DNA from: Biomphalaria glabrata
Lineage: Eukaryota > Mollusca > Gastropoda > Planorbidae
Direction: 5' to 3'
Assembly: GCF_947242115.1 (NCBI RefSeq)
Contig: NC_074715.1
Coordinates: 28,002,376-28,066,375, forward strand
Length of the DNA: 64,000 nucleotides
A program made the translations under genes and the position numbers. Every line of letters starts with the position of its first letter. The stretch's first letter is position 1. This document shows positions 14,001-23,849 of this stretch, in pieces. Under the pieces are notes generated by a model. That model had not been told where the DNA came from. It did not search any database and was given only the letters and a program-made list of their open reading frames with translations.

Positions 14001-17000
14001 CATGGAACTGGACATTATATAGTGAGTAAATTAGAAAAAAAAGTATTTTTGGAAAGGGAGATAATTTTTTCTTTAACAATTATTTTAGATCTGTTCAGTT
14101 AACAGAAGACCTTTGGCCGCAGCAAACCTATTGCTTTCCACAATAAGACCTAACAGAAAAGGTTGGCCACCAAGGCATTAAAAAAAACTTTTAAAAAGGT
14201 GACGTCATGGTTAGGCAGAAAGGAAACCTTGTTGCTACCTCCTGATATTTACAAAGAAAAGCGGGTCTGAGCAGACCCTAACAGGCTCCGCTGGCCAGGT
14301 AAAGGGCATTAGGCCTGGCATCGAAAAATGTGCTACTAATCGCCTCGCAACGTTGGTACATAGGGAGAACGGGCCACGTTGTGAAAAAAGAGCTACCGTT
14401 CTTCCCAACACACAAACCCTGATAACATCCTTTTTCCCCCAAACAAACATTACAATTAAAAAACCAAAAGCCTCAGAAAAAATTAACCCAACACCAACAC
14501 CTCATACTGGGAAAGTAAGTATCCCCCACACTAATTTAGCTGTAAAGATAAAGCAACATGATCCCCAAATTTCCAAATCTGATGCTAAAACTTTCAAAGT
14601 CCTTCAATGTAACGTCCGAGGACTTATCCAAAGACACTTGAAATAACTAACCTGCTCCACAAAGAGTGTGTGGATGTTGCCTTACTACAAGAATGTCTGA
14701 TAGGTGAAAAAAGAAGTTTCTCAATACACGGGTACTCTGTTTTCCGCTGCTCCTGTGGGGATTGCCGAGGCCTGGTTACATTGGTGGCTAAAGCTCTGGT
14801 CACCAAGAAAGTGTCCACAGACTTGAGTCAGGGGAGGACAGACACTTTGGTATTAGAAATTTGGAAAAATAATAGACGCTTCAAGTGCATCAATGTTTAT
14901 AATCCACCAAAACAAGAACTGGCTTTAGATGTCAGCTTTACGAGACAGCTGTCGACAATGCCCTTGAAAAAATCAATGTAGAGTCTAGCTCTGTCGACCT
15001 TGTGTACCGTCAAATAACAACAGCTATCCTGGGCATGGCTAAAAAGTTTATTCCTCGAACTTACCCTTGTAAAAATTCAAAAACTTTTGGACGGCTGAAA
15101 TCAACAAACTTGTTATGGCTCGGAGAAGGGCATACAAAAAGGTCCAAAAGAACCCAAACAATCCAACACTCAGGCAGAAATACAACAGACTCAGCCTACT
15201 AGTCAAAACGTCTGTTAACAGGGAAAAACGAGAACGTTGGACCAACACCTGTGCAAGGTTAAACCTAAGGGATAGCTCTAAGGCTTGGAGTCTTCTGAGA
15301 AATCTCGAAAATGCTGGGCGTACGAAAACAGCAACCCCATTATCTTCACCGAGTGGGGTAACCATTTTATCGAAAAAGAAAATTGCCACCCTGTTGAACA
15401 AATATTTTGCCAAGATCAACAAGGCTGCCAAGAATGTCCAAAGCCATTGATAAAGCTCGCAAAGCTGATGAAAAAAAAGACCGAAAGGAACCACAGACCG
15501 AAAGTGCTGAGGGAACAATGAACTCCCCATTCTCGATAGGCGAGCTTAATGCTGCCATAAGGAAATGCCAGCTTAAAAAGGCTCCCGGGCCGGATGGTAT
15601 TACCCCCGAAATGCTTAAACATGTAGGGGGGAAAGGAAGGGCCGTGCTCTTGGCATTCGTAAATAGAACCTGGGCAGATGGTCATCTGCCCAGGGCCTGG
15701 AAACGTGCCACCATTATTCCTATACCAAAAAAGGGAAAAGATGCTTCCACTGCTGAGGGCTACAGGCCCATCTCACTCACATCTTGTGTGGGAAAGATGG
15801 CTGAAAAATGGTAAATGAGCGTCTGGTTTGGTACCTTGAGAGTGCTCGTCTTATAGCTCCAGAACAGGCTGGTTTCAGGGCTGGAATGTCCGCTATAGAC
15901 CAAGTCAACATCTTTGTGCAGAGCATAGCAGATGGATTCCAAAGGACCGAAAGCACATACGCAGTCTTCATTGACTTAAAACAGGCATATGATAAAGTAT
16001 GGCGGCCTGGTTTGCTTCATAAGATAAGAGCCGTGGGTGTGCGGGGACGGATATATTACTGGATTAGAGACTTCCTACAAGAGCATACAATAAGAACAAG
16101 GATGTACGGAGAAGTCTCAGGGGAAATGACCCTCGAGCACGGCCTCCCCCAGGGCTCCGTCCTGTCATGCGCCCTTTTCACGGCCTTCATAAATGACCTA
16201 CCGGCTCAGCTAAAATGCCAAAAGCTGCTATATGCTGATGATATTGTCCTTTGGAAATCCGGAAGGAGCGCAACCTCTATACAAAAAGTGCTACAAGAAG
16301 ACCTCCATACGCTCTGCTCATACACACAAAAATGGAGGCTAGAAATAAACACCTCCAAGACGGTCTATTCTCTGTTCACGCTCGGGACTGTCATTCTCGG
16401 GCAACCTTTCCAGCTCTCCCTCAACGGAGTGGCTCTCAGCATGGAAAAGCTACCCAAGTAACTTGGTGTAACTTTAGATCGCAAACTAAAAATGTGTGAG
16501 CACATCCAGGATGTTGTAAGAAAGGCCTCAGGGAAACTTTGCATTGTGCGGAAGCTGGCATCCACGAAGTGGGGAGCCCGAGCAGACATGCTCCGATCCC
16601 TGTATTTAGGAGCAGTCCGATCACAGATAGACTACAGCCTACCTGTGCAAATTTATGGCTCTAGGACTGCTCTTGAACAACTTGATAAAATACAGTCCCA
16701 AGCACTAAGATTTGTCTGTGGAACCTTTAGGACAAGTCCAGTGAATGCGGCTGAAATAATGGCTAATATAGCTCCACTAACCCTTAGGAGGGAAAGGTCA
16801 GTACTGACCTGCTATGAGCGGTATAAAAGGCTGGATGAATACCTCCCAGCTAGAAAACTAGTGGATGGTTTGAGATGCAGAAGACGTATCCAGATGCAGT
16901 CTTTTATGCATCATGCCACTAGACTATCTGATGAAGCTGGCCTCTCCACCAACCGATAAAACATTCAACGCTTTCATCCCCTTCCCCCTTGGTGTCGCCC

Positions 17001-20000
17001 AACAACCCCAGACATACGCTTGAAATTAGTAGACCCTAATGCCACTAAGCAAAGCCGTTCATCTAACGACCTTCAAATCCTAGCTCTGGAGACCATTAAT
17101 ACCTTCAAGCCCAGTGCTATTTTTGCATACACTGATGGATCGGCATCAATAGATTCTGGAAGAGCAGGCTATGGAGCCTACATCGACTTTCTTGGCTCTC
17201 ACACAGTCAAAATCTTTGGACCATGTGGTAGTGTTTGCAGTTTTGATGCGGAGACCATGGCAGTCTGTGAAGCCTTAAAAGTCATTGACTCTCAACTCGG
17301 CGAGGGACATTTGAGGGCAACACAGATTGTTGTGGTCACTGACTCAAAATCTGTACTACATGTTTTGCAAAGCCCCGGACCATGGCCCCCCAATATCAAC
17401 ACTGTCATCATGGCTTCACATAACATCAAACAACGCTATGGCACCCCGTGGTGGAGGCTGTCCAGGCCTGAGCAAGCTATTATAGCACAGTGCAGGACAG
17501 GCCACTGTCCTGTTGGCTCATATTTCTCGCGGCTATGGCCAAATTTCGATTCACGGTGCCATCGCTGCGGGGAAGAAGAGGAAACCATGCCTCATATTCT
17601 GTTTGACTGCCCCAGACTTGCTGATCTCCGTCTCGACAGGTCTGGGAAACCCAAAATTCTCGACCTGTATGGCGACATTCATGCACTACGCAAGACAGCA
17701 GGGTTTCTGTCCAGGGCTTTTGCAAGAGAGGATTTGAGCCTCTCAAGCCCTCACTCTAATGGAGTTTGATGATGATGATGATGACCTCCTGATAGGATAA
17801 ACATTGTGTCACTCTTTTGATTACCAATACCACTTCAGGTATCACTGAAATTACTCGCCAAGGACCAGGTGGCAACTTTCAAGTCAAAATCCTATCTGCC
17901 GTTAATACCTACAACAAATCAATAAAGTTGGTTTTGACATATTTGATCAACTCTCAACCTATTATCCAGTAGGAAGGAAATCTGTCAAATGGTGGATATA
18001 CATTTTTCGCTTTCTCATCCAGACTACAGTTATCAACAGCTGGATCATTTATGCTTCCTCTCACAGGCCCAGATCCAAAAGCCTGGGACATCTAGAGTTT
18101 CAGCTTGAGATAAGCACAGCCCTTCTAAAGGGAAACATTGTTCATCAAAAGAAGCAGAGTGATCTCCAGGAGTTGGCATGAGGGATGTTTGTTTGTTTTA
18201 CATGTTTCGGATGTTCCTTCAGAGTTGAAGATAGTTTACTTCCTAGTCCAAACCTCCCGCAGGACGACAGGGGATGGGAGAGGCAGGATTTGAACCCTCG
18301 ACTATCGATAAATCCGAACGACAGTCCAGCGCGCAAACCGCACGACCAGGCAGCCATCCAAATGTTCTTGAGCATAGGCTCATTCCAATGGTGGGAAACA
18401 AACGTACCTGCCATTGGTGTGTTTGGAAAAGGAACAGAGCACATAAAACTGTCTTCAAAATAAGACTGTTAAGGAGAATGTTTTACCAAATTCCATAACT
18501 CACTGACACTTCTAGTCCTGTGCTCCATAAACATTTTTTTTGTCTTACATTGTTATTATTTTTGGTTTATATTTAACTTTATCCATTTGTCTGTAATCTT
18601 TCAAAATTAATTTGCTTCATTAGTTGTTTTTTTCTGTGAATTTTTTAAGAATATACAATGTCACAAATACTGAGTTACTCCCCTTTTGTAAGGGATGGGA
18701 CAGTTATTGGCAGACAACTGCATAGTGTGTTGATGGTCTATTTTGTTGATGATTATATATGTTAATGGTGCATGCGAGTTCATAGAAGACACAACAACAG
18801 AATGAATCAAGAATATACTTGATAACGCAGGCTGATAACTTCAACAATTTAATGAACAATAAAAAGGGCACAGTCCTCTGTCGTCGCTAGCCTAGCGTCC
18901 TCTAAGGCGTATTGTCCATTACTCTTCTAGTTGCGTTCTCCTACTTTTTAATTACTCGTCACGTCACTATGGAAAAACCTGATTAACCTCAACTTCTACG
19001 CATCTTGTGTCATTACAAGTGATAAAAGGGTTTAGTTCTGATTATGTTTTAACAATATTGACATCATTGTCATTATGTCACATAAGACAGGTCCTCTTTG
19101 ACACTAGTGATTCTTCAGTAGGTACTGAGTCACATGTGTGATTAATTAATAACAATTTCTCAGACTTTCTGGCCAGTCAGAACTGGTACATCTTACAAGT
19201 AGCTTTTATCATAAGAGTTAGAAGTGTAAAGAGGAGTATTTGATGCAGAGGTGGCCTTACCATCAGCCCCCCCCCCCCCCCCCCCCCAGCCCAATCTAGG
19301 CCCTGAAATGACACTAACTCAGGGCCCTGCACACTGCTAAGGCTGCCTTTGTTTGAGGCTCCCTGACTAAGGTGTTTTGTAAAGGCCTTTATTATAGGTC
19401 TTTGCAGGAGGTTCCTAGTTTGCACAGTTTCAGTCAATATTGATTCACAATGTCAGGAGAGGAAGGGGAAATCTGCCCCCATCCTAATCTCACTTGAACA
19501 GTGATTACTTGGGATTTTATTTAAAACAGCTGGTGTGTCAAGTGGGTAAAACACTGAGAGAGTTAATGTAATTATTGATTATTTAATTATTAGCACAACT
19601 AACTGTTTTTCTGTTCTACTTATTATATTGTCTTTGACTAATCTTAAAAACATTCATGTTACTTTTTGTCCCCAATTTAGAAGAAAAAGAATCAGAAAGT
19701 GTTGGTTTGAAAAGAAAAAAACAACAAAGGAGCAGAGAAAAAAAAGATAAGAAGGAAACTTTAGAAGTTCAAACAGACTCTGCAGATAACACCAAAGAAG
19801 ATAACATACAAACTTCTCCAAGTGAACATAAAAACAAAAAGATTAGAAAGCCACAGAGTCCAGATCAAGTTACAAAGAAGAGAAAGTTAGATGCTAAACA
19901 AGAGAAAACTTCAAAGCCTAAAAAAGGTTAGTAATTTTTCTTCTGTTTTATTATTCATAAGTCACAATATTTGCTGGCTGAACAGACTTAAAAATTTTTT

Positions 20001-20071
20001 TTTTTTGCTTTTCAGATGCAAAACCACTATCAAGAAATGAAAAACATAAAAGAAAAGTCAATAATAAATAA
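2062..20071 (+). CDS. PAK1IP1: PAK1IP1 (p21-activated kinase 1-interacting protein 1), WD40 protein, 11 exons
   Basis: Exons: 2062-2148, 4816-4981, 5672-5792, 5961-6088, 7484-7566, 8899-8961, 10383-10498, 11281-11383, 12649-12742, 19681-19926, 20016-20071; all junctions are GT-AG and in phase, giving 420 aa (human 392). The protein is a WD40 propeller; diagnostic strings are VGTYENLILGYQV near the N-terminus, GSEDGTICIWKC in exon 3 and VHPSGKLGLSAGSDK in exon 4. Exons 10-11 encode a lysine-rich tail, likely a nucleolar signal. Family knowledge: PAK1IP1/Mak11 acts in nucleolar 60S subunit assembly and can bind PAK1. The ATG at 2062 is chosen because MVDMDKVEIVVGTYE aligns with the family N-terminus; the frame stays open upstream to 1921. 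Introns are full of transposons, above all intron 9 (12743-19680). Introns 2-4 show nothing I recognise. Confidence 0.95.
2393..2772 (-). mobile_element. solo LTR of a Gypsy-like element (family shared with 43017-45029)
   Basis: A 380-bp unit beginning TGTTGCAAC and ending GTTACAACA, closely matching the complete LTR at 44648-45029. The flanks are gtac and gtat, an imperfect 4-bp target duplication. An AATAAA on the minus strand fits minus orientation. No internal region is present, so it is a solo LTR fossil in PAK1IP1 intron 1. Confidence 0.8.
2852..3034 (+). mobile_element. hAT transposase fragment, inverted copy of 107-287
   Basis: About 180 bp that match 107-287 in opposite orientation with only a few differences. 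Broken translation shows RGHHKQ, LLSKWNP and IQNEF as in DUF4371-type hAT transposases. No terminal repeats are seen at its edges. Confidence 0.7.
3381..3539. mobile_element. short hAT-like terminal-repeat element (MITE)
   Basis: About 160 bp with related ends: left CAGTGGCCACAGCTAGGG, right (reverse strand) CAGGGACGTAGCTGG. Flanking 8-mers gtcatctc and ctcatctg agree at 6 of 8 sites, a possible decayed target duplication. No coding capacity. Confidence 0.45.
3770..4215 (+). mobile_element. hAT-like transposase remnant
   Basis: The longest open stretch (3883-4128) reads LLPRSEVEIGFKAK and then MESRKFLLIVLKLIEKSPL, a pattern I know from C-terminal parts of hAT-like transposases. The preceding 110 bp carry a related LLPFLNQYL-like stretch in another frame. 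In PAK1IP1 intron 1. Not a host exon: frames are broken and no splice pair joins it to the gene. Confidence 0.5.
7772..8452. mobile_element. solo LTR (family not identified)
   Basis: A 681-bp unit starting TGTCACGACC and ending ACGTGACA (TG...CA with inverted ends) is flanked on both sides by the 5-mer catag, a perfect target duplication. It carries no reading frame of note. It sits in PAK1IP1 intron 5. Strand cannot be fixed. Confidence 0.7.
8998..9285. repeat. imperfect tandem duplication of a hAT-end-like repeat
   Basis: Two related copies, about 8998-9105 and 9160-9285, both starting ctagtgactccaacaata and both containing a Gttctgagctttt-like end. The first contains CTAAGGCCGGCCCTAG, which resembles the hAT terminus seen at 62842. 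Intron 6 of PAK1IP1. Confidence 0.5.
11545..11800 (-). mobile_element. LINE 3'-end remnant
   Basis: On the minus strand, broken frames contain KEWTGLPLKE-, DREEW- and MVPQRSNRL-like strings, the C-terminal tail common to many molluscan non-LTR retrotransposons. Strongly 5' truncated, with stops. PAK1IP1 intron 8. Confidence 0.6.
12807..13043 (+). mobile_element. tRNA-derived SINE, family A copy
   Basis: Shares with 60884-61100 the body 'tctgagtcyacccagctctaatgggtac' in pieces, the stretch gtgctggccacatgacaccc and the tail ctatagaccacatggtctga. A box-B-like gggctcaaaccct is present; the box-A end is degraded. Seven copies of this family lie in the window. PAK1IP1 intron 9. Confidence 0.75.
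13183..13270 (+). repeat. fragment of interspersed repeat B
   Basis: Contains atcaagttgaaacttt and a nearby cacaattatt-like segment shared with 20115-20635, 47458-47990 and 48368-48552. Truncated by the repeat that follows. Confidence 0.45.
13271..13815. repeat. unclassified interspersed repeat
   Basis: GC-richer than its surroundings, with weak similarity (tgcatgagcacttgcc..., cacatcagctg) to the repeats at 34550-34790 and 40040-40375. Two short overlapping plus-strand frames (13517-13817) are not recognisable. Possibly a LINE untranslated region. Confidence 0.35.
14248..17783 (+). mobile_element. I-like non-LTR retrotransposon (endonuclease, reverse transcriptase, RNase H)
   Basis: Coding blocks in order: start of an APE endonuclease (VLQCNVRGL, about 14600; ALLQECL, about 14680; INVYNPP, about 14890); reverse transcriptase with APGPDGITPEML (about 15580), FIDLKQAYDKVW (about 15970), GLPQGSVLS (about 16140) and YADD (about 16230); RNase H with AYTDGSA, FDAETMAV and VVTDSKS (17110-17370); and a CCHC finger CHRCGEE...H...C (about 17560). 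A 3' RNase H plus a GAT-repeat tail suggests the I superfamily. It is dead: the distal endonuclease is missing near 14940, frames shift near 14640 and 15808, and stops lie at 16459 and 16957. The 11-mer acctcctgata at 14237-14247 and 17784-17794 is the target duplication, so the 5' end is truncated. Confidence 0.9.
18183..18359 (-). mobile_element. tRNA-derived SINE, family C copy
   Basis: On the minus strand: box-A-like tgcggtttgcgcgctgg, box B ggttcaaatcc, then a body ending gaaacatgtaaaacaaac. A second, shorter copy is at 45549-45695. It splits the piggyBac remnant between the transposase core and its finger. The tRNA-like head is part of the SINE, not a tRNA gene. Confidence 0.8.
18760..19054 (-). 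mobile_element. possible solo LTR
   Basis: A 295-bp unit with ends TGTTAATGG and TTTTAACA, flanked by atata and atatt (4 of 5 matching). On the minus strand the right half has an LTR-like ATTAAA region. Confidence is limited because no second copy is in the window. Confidence 0.4.
19267..19287. repeat. poly-C tract
   Basis: 21 consecutive C bases, next to text (aggccctgaaatgac) that looks like part of an old repeat. PAK1IP1 intron 9. Confidence 0.9.
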
Positions 20072-20635
20072 ATTAAAAAAAAAAAGTTTATTTGTTTTGT
20101 TGAAATAGTATTGAGGTGTTTTTACAAAGCTTAAATATCAACTCACTCTGTATGGTAACAAGTTTGTGCTGAAATTTCGCACAATTATTTCTTTTATCTG
20201 ACAATACAAAAATAAATACAATAAAAGAACAAATCAATTAGTTTATTAACTATTGGTAATTAACTTGGTATCTTGAACTAGGTAAAGAAATTGTACATAG
20301 GTGGTGGTATAAGCCTCATTAGTCCACTTTAAAAAAGTGTTTGAAATTAACAATAGATACAATCTTTAAATTTTCATACACACCTCACTAGCATAGCAGA
20401 GTGGCTAGAATGTTGGCTTCAGGGTGCTTGACTTTGAATTCAGGTCTTCCCCCCCCCCCCCTTTTTTATTTATAAGAAATTTAAATGCTTTTAAAAAAAT
20501 TCACCTAGATATCCCTCTCTTTCTCCCCCCATTTTCCCAACTAGTCCAGATAAGTGATAGGATCACAGCGCATTGAGAAAACAAAAACGATTTGTCAAAA
20601 TATTATTAATAACATTTATTGTTGTTGGTCTAGAT

Positions 20636-22263
20636 CAGTGGTCTTCAACGAGCGCCCCCTGGGAGGCATCTTTGTGAAATTTGGGGGCACTGGGAGCCAA
20701 AGGGGCGTTAGGGGGGTGCTGGGCGTAAAGAATACAGAAGAAAATAAATGTGCACTGTAAATAAAATACAAACCCACCCCAAAAGTAAGTGCATCTTTCA
20801 ACAATTTTGTGAAACAAATAATGAGCAGCATGTTAAACTCTAGTTGTAAACTGAAGTTCGCTGAATCTAGAAAGGGGTTTGTTATTGCTCATTTTGAGAA
20901 ACAGGAAGATTCAACTGTTGGCGATGACTTAAAGCAGGCTAAAAATTTGTTTTACATGGTAGGCATCTAACGCCAAATGAATGAAACCAACCAACCTTCA
21001 ACTGCAAGGAAAGAAATTGACTTTCATTGATTTTCTTTTATTGAGATATTAAATATATTTTAAAGAGTTTTACAATCTCACATAACTTGTTTGTTCACAA
21101 ATGAATTACTGCCTAAGGACATCAATACCTATGAAATTCACCTAACAATGCTCTATAAAGAAATGACAATTCGCTTTTAGGATGTAAATAAATAAAAAAA
21201 ATAATATAAATGACAATTATTAAACATCTGTTACTGATGTTCAAATTGAGTTGCAAGAAAAAATAGATTTACAAAATTATGTCTTCAGTAAAAATGTTAA
21301 CATAGGATGCACAACAGAGATATGGCTGCACTTTAATATTTTTTAAAGAAAACTCCAAAACTGGTCGAAAATGAAATTATGTTTTAACTTTTCCATCAAC
21401 ATACATGGTAAACCTAGATTTAGTGTGTAACAAACCTAATCTACAAGCAAAGAAATAGACTGAAATAGCTTGAAATTTCTAATATTGTCAGGCTACAGGA
21501 GGCACAAGGTTCCCAATAGCTTAATTTCATTTTGTAGTGAATTTAGCAATAATAATGTTAATATTAAAAATAAAGCTTAATTTAAAATTAAACCTAAAAA
21601 CAGTAGGCCCTAATATTCATTAATTTAAAAAAAGACTATTCTTAGGATTTCATAGAAAGTCATGACAATGAAATAAATTTTTGTGTGTAAATTATTTGAT
21701 ATGATGTCTGCATAATGATAATAATGTTATGTCTTCAATTCCGAAGATTAAGGCTGACTGCAGTGTTTCACAAAACTAAGCAAACCCAGTTGCGACCTGC
21801 ATATTTTCACGAACGGTCTATTTAAGTTTTTCTTTGTCTTTTGCTTCTGTTTTTAATGGCTTTTCTTTGAATCTCAAATGTTTCTCCCGCAGCTTTGTGA
21901 GAGCTCTCCAACTGTCTCTCTCAGAGGCCATCTGCTTCCAGATACTTTCCTCAATGCCAGTGAGGGTGAAATGGTGCCTGAGATGATCCTTATAGCTCTT
22001 ATGAGGGCACCACTGTAATGCCGTCCTCCTCTAAGCTCGCCAAAGAAGATCACCTTTAGCATGCAGTCTTCTCCCATGCGAATAAGTGTTATTGACAGCA
22101 TAAAAATTAATTAAATAATGACATTTTGTTCTAATTTGCCTTCTCACGCTTCTTTATAAGTGTATTTCTTACAGGGGGGGAGGGGGGGGGGGGCGCTGGC
22201 AGATTTTTTCAAAGAAAAAATATGAAAAGGGGGCAGTAGGCCAAAAAAGGTTGAAGACCACTG
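20636..22263 (+). mobile_element. hAT transposon, decayed, with 8-bp target duplication
   Basis: Inverted ends CAGTGGTCTTCAAC / GTTGAAGACCACTG match the classic hAT terminus. The 8-mer gtctagat at 20628-20635 and 22264-22271 is a perfect target duplication, as hAT elements make. Inside, about 20990-21050 gives NLQLQGKKLTFIDF, like the end of a hAT transposase (LQGK motif), followed by stops. Length 1,628 bp; most of the transposase is gone. It also contains a LINE tail (21738-22112). Confidence 0.85.
21738..22112 (-). mobile_element. LINE 3'-end remnant inside the hAT element
   Basis: Minus-strand frames contain KVIFFGELRGG, then YKDHLRHH and GIEESIWKQMASERDSW, the familiar C-terminal tail of RTE/Jockey-like molluscan LINEs. 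Frameshifted at least once. Confidence 0.65.
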
Positions 22264-22345
22264 GTCTAGATGTATTACAAACTTAATTACATGACTGAAC
22301 AAACTAATTGATACAATTACATTTCGTAGTATAAAGTTTTTTCTT

Positions 22346-23194
22346 TTTTTTAAAGTAATTTTTTTATTTTTTTCTTGCTAAAGAATTTTAACATGCCTAT
22401 AAACATATTTTAACAAAATTTTAGTGTAATTAATAATTAAAAGATAAGTATAAAAAGAATTTGACAAACACATTTTTTATTAGGCATAGATCTATGTTCT
22501 AATTTATTTTATTTCTGCATAGCAGCAAAAACATATTTATCATTCAAACATCTCATTCATGCCAAATCTAAGGAAACCATGGAGGCCTTTACATAAACTA
22601 GTCCAGCAGCAGCATGCATTAGAAACTACTAGAAAGTACACTGGCTAGTCAATATCTTGTCCAGTAATTCAAAATTCATACATCTAACAAAGCATTGAGG
22701 TTTTTGATTTGTAAAATATATAAAAGTACTTGTCAATATTTAAAAACAATTTCATCATACTAGCATGCAGACATCCTATGTATATTGACCAATATATGAT
22801 GTCTTAAAGAAAAGTATTTAAGCTGCCATGGAAAAAAAAAAATTTAGTAATGAGAATAATGAAAAATAATTAAGATTTTTTTTTTTTTTTAAATATCTGG
22901 AAATATATTTTCTCATAAAATTTCTTTTAATTATATACAAGAAATCCTCTTAGAATCTGATGCATCTGAAGAATACATTTGTTCAAGCTAATTAAAGAAA
23001 AGCACTTTCTCTGGTCCACACACATTATATTATTTGTTATCAATGAATGAAAACACTCAAATAAATAAAAAATCTGTCTAGTGTCACATGAATAAAAAAA
23101 AAAAAGAATGGAAGATAATTAATCACTTTACAATCATACATAAAAAAGAAATCTTAAGAACAATCTGATTTAATCTGCAACATCCTGATTTCTC
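22346..23194. other. convergent intergenic stretch / TMEM14C 3' UTR
   Basis: AT-rich DNA with homopolymer runs and no reading frame. It should contain the 3' UTR of TMEM14C; minus-strand AATAAA signals occur near 22477 and 22503, but the real cleavage site cannot be chosen. Confidence 0.5.
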
Positions 23195-23798
23195 TTAGTC
23201 TGACATAACTCTGTATGCTAGTCTCAACACCATCAACAAACTGCAAAAGAATTATACTTTTTAAAACATGCTGATTTTAGATTAATTTTTTTCATTGATG
23301 CTAACTGCTCAATCATATTCACAAAATTTCTGTAAACCAAATTTTGTGTTCCTTATTCTTAAAATGACTTTTTCCCTTTAAGATCATTATCTTTCATAAC
23401 ACATTTTTTAGCACAGTTTCAATTAGAAGAATTTTTTTTTCAAATTTATATTTTACTACTAAATCTATATAAATATTTTGTAATATAAAGAAGGCCAAAA
23501 TAAAAAAAAAAATATTTTGCATTTATAAAAATTCCTCAAATATGTTTGTTTAAGTACTCAAAATAATGTGCATGCAAAATATTGTAATTCTATAATCTAT
23601 TAAATTTTTTAATTTTTTTTTTTATAATAAAAATCTCAAATGATCACTATCACCATGAAAGTAAAATTTTTCCTGGTCAGTTCATTTATCTGCCTTTTTA
23701 ATTCCCAGTCATTTAATTATCTTTTTTTTTAAATCAATATATATAATATATATTATACATATATATATATATTATACATATATATATATATATATATT

Positions 23799-23849
<51 letters not shown>

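Larger units (their letters stand above)
13960..18500 (+). mobile_element. piggyBac transposase remnant, split by a LINE and a SINE
   Basis: Three pieces in order: about 13960-14247 (EDPMPHGTGHYIV, then DNFFF and an NRKGWP-like motif), 17795-18180 (YYPVGRKSVKWW, INSWIIY) and 18360-18500 (HRLIPMVGNKRTCHWC, the start of the C-terminal cysteine-rich finger). These are the expected successive blocks of a PGBD4-like piggyBac transposase. The gaps are filled by the LINE at 14248-17783 and the SINE at 18183-18359. Frames are broken by stops and shifts, so it is inactive. It lies in the sense direction in PAK1IP1 intron 9. Confidence 0.75.
20115..22345 (+). repeat. interspersed repeat B, interrupted by a hAT element
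   Basis: 20115-20635 and 22272-22345 together match the continuous copy at 47458-47990: tcaactcactctgtatggta, the segment gtggtggtataagc, the tRNA-like ctagcatagcagagtggcta, and ttaattacatgact. The hAT at 20636-22263 sits exactly between the halves. The copy begins about 45 bp after the PAK1IP1 stop codon and contains an AATAAA at 20211. Confidence 0.65.

Noticed and set aside
15048-15685. Minus-strand frames of 89-160 codons
   Set aside because: Antisense shadows of the LINE reverse-transcriptase region.
18290-18359. tRNA-like box A and box B sequence
   Set aside because: No cloverleaf could be drawn and the same unit recurs at 45549; it is the head of a SINE, not a tRNA gene.
18185-18498. 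Overlapping plus-strand and minus-strand frames of 70-99 codons
   Set aside because: They cover the SINE and piggyBac finger remnant; frames run through the SINE's tRNA-like head and are incidental.
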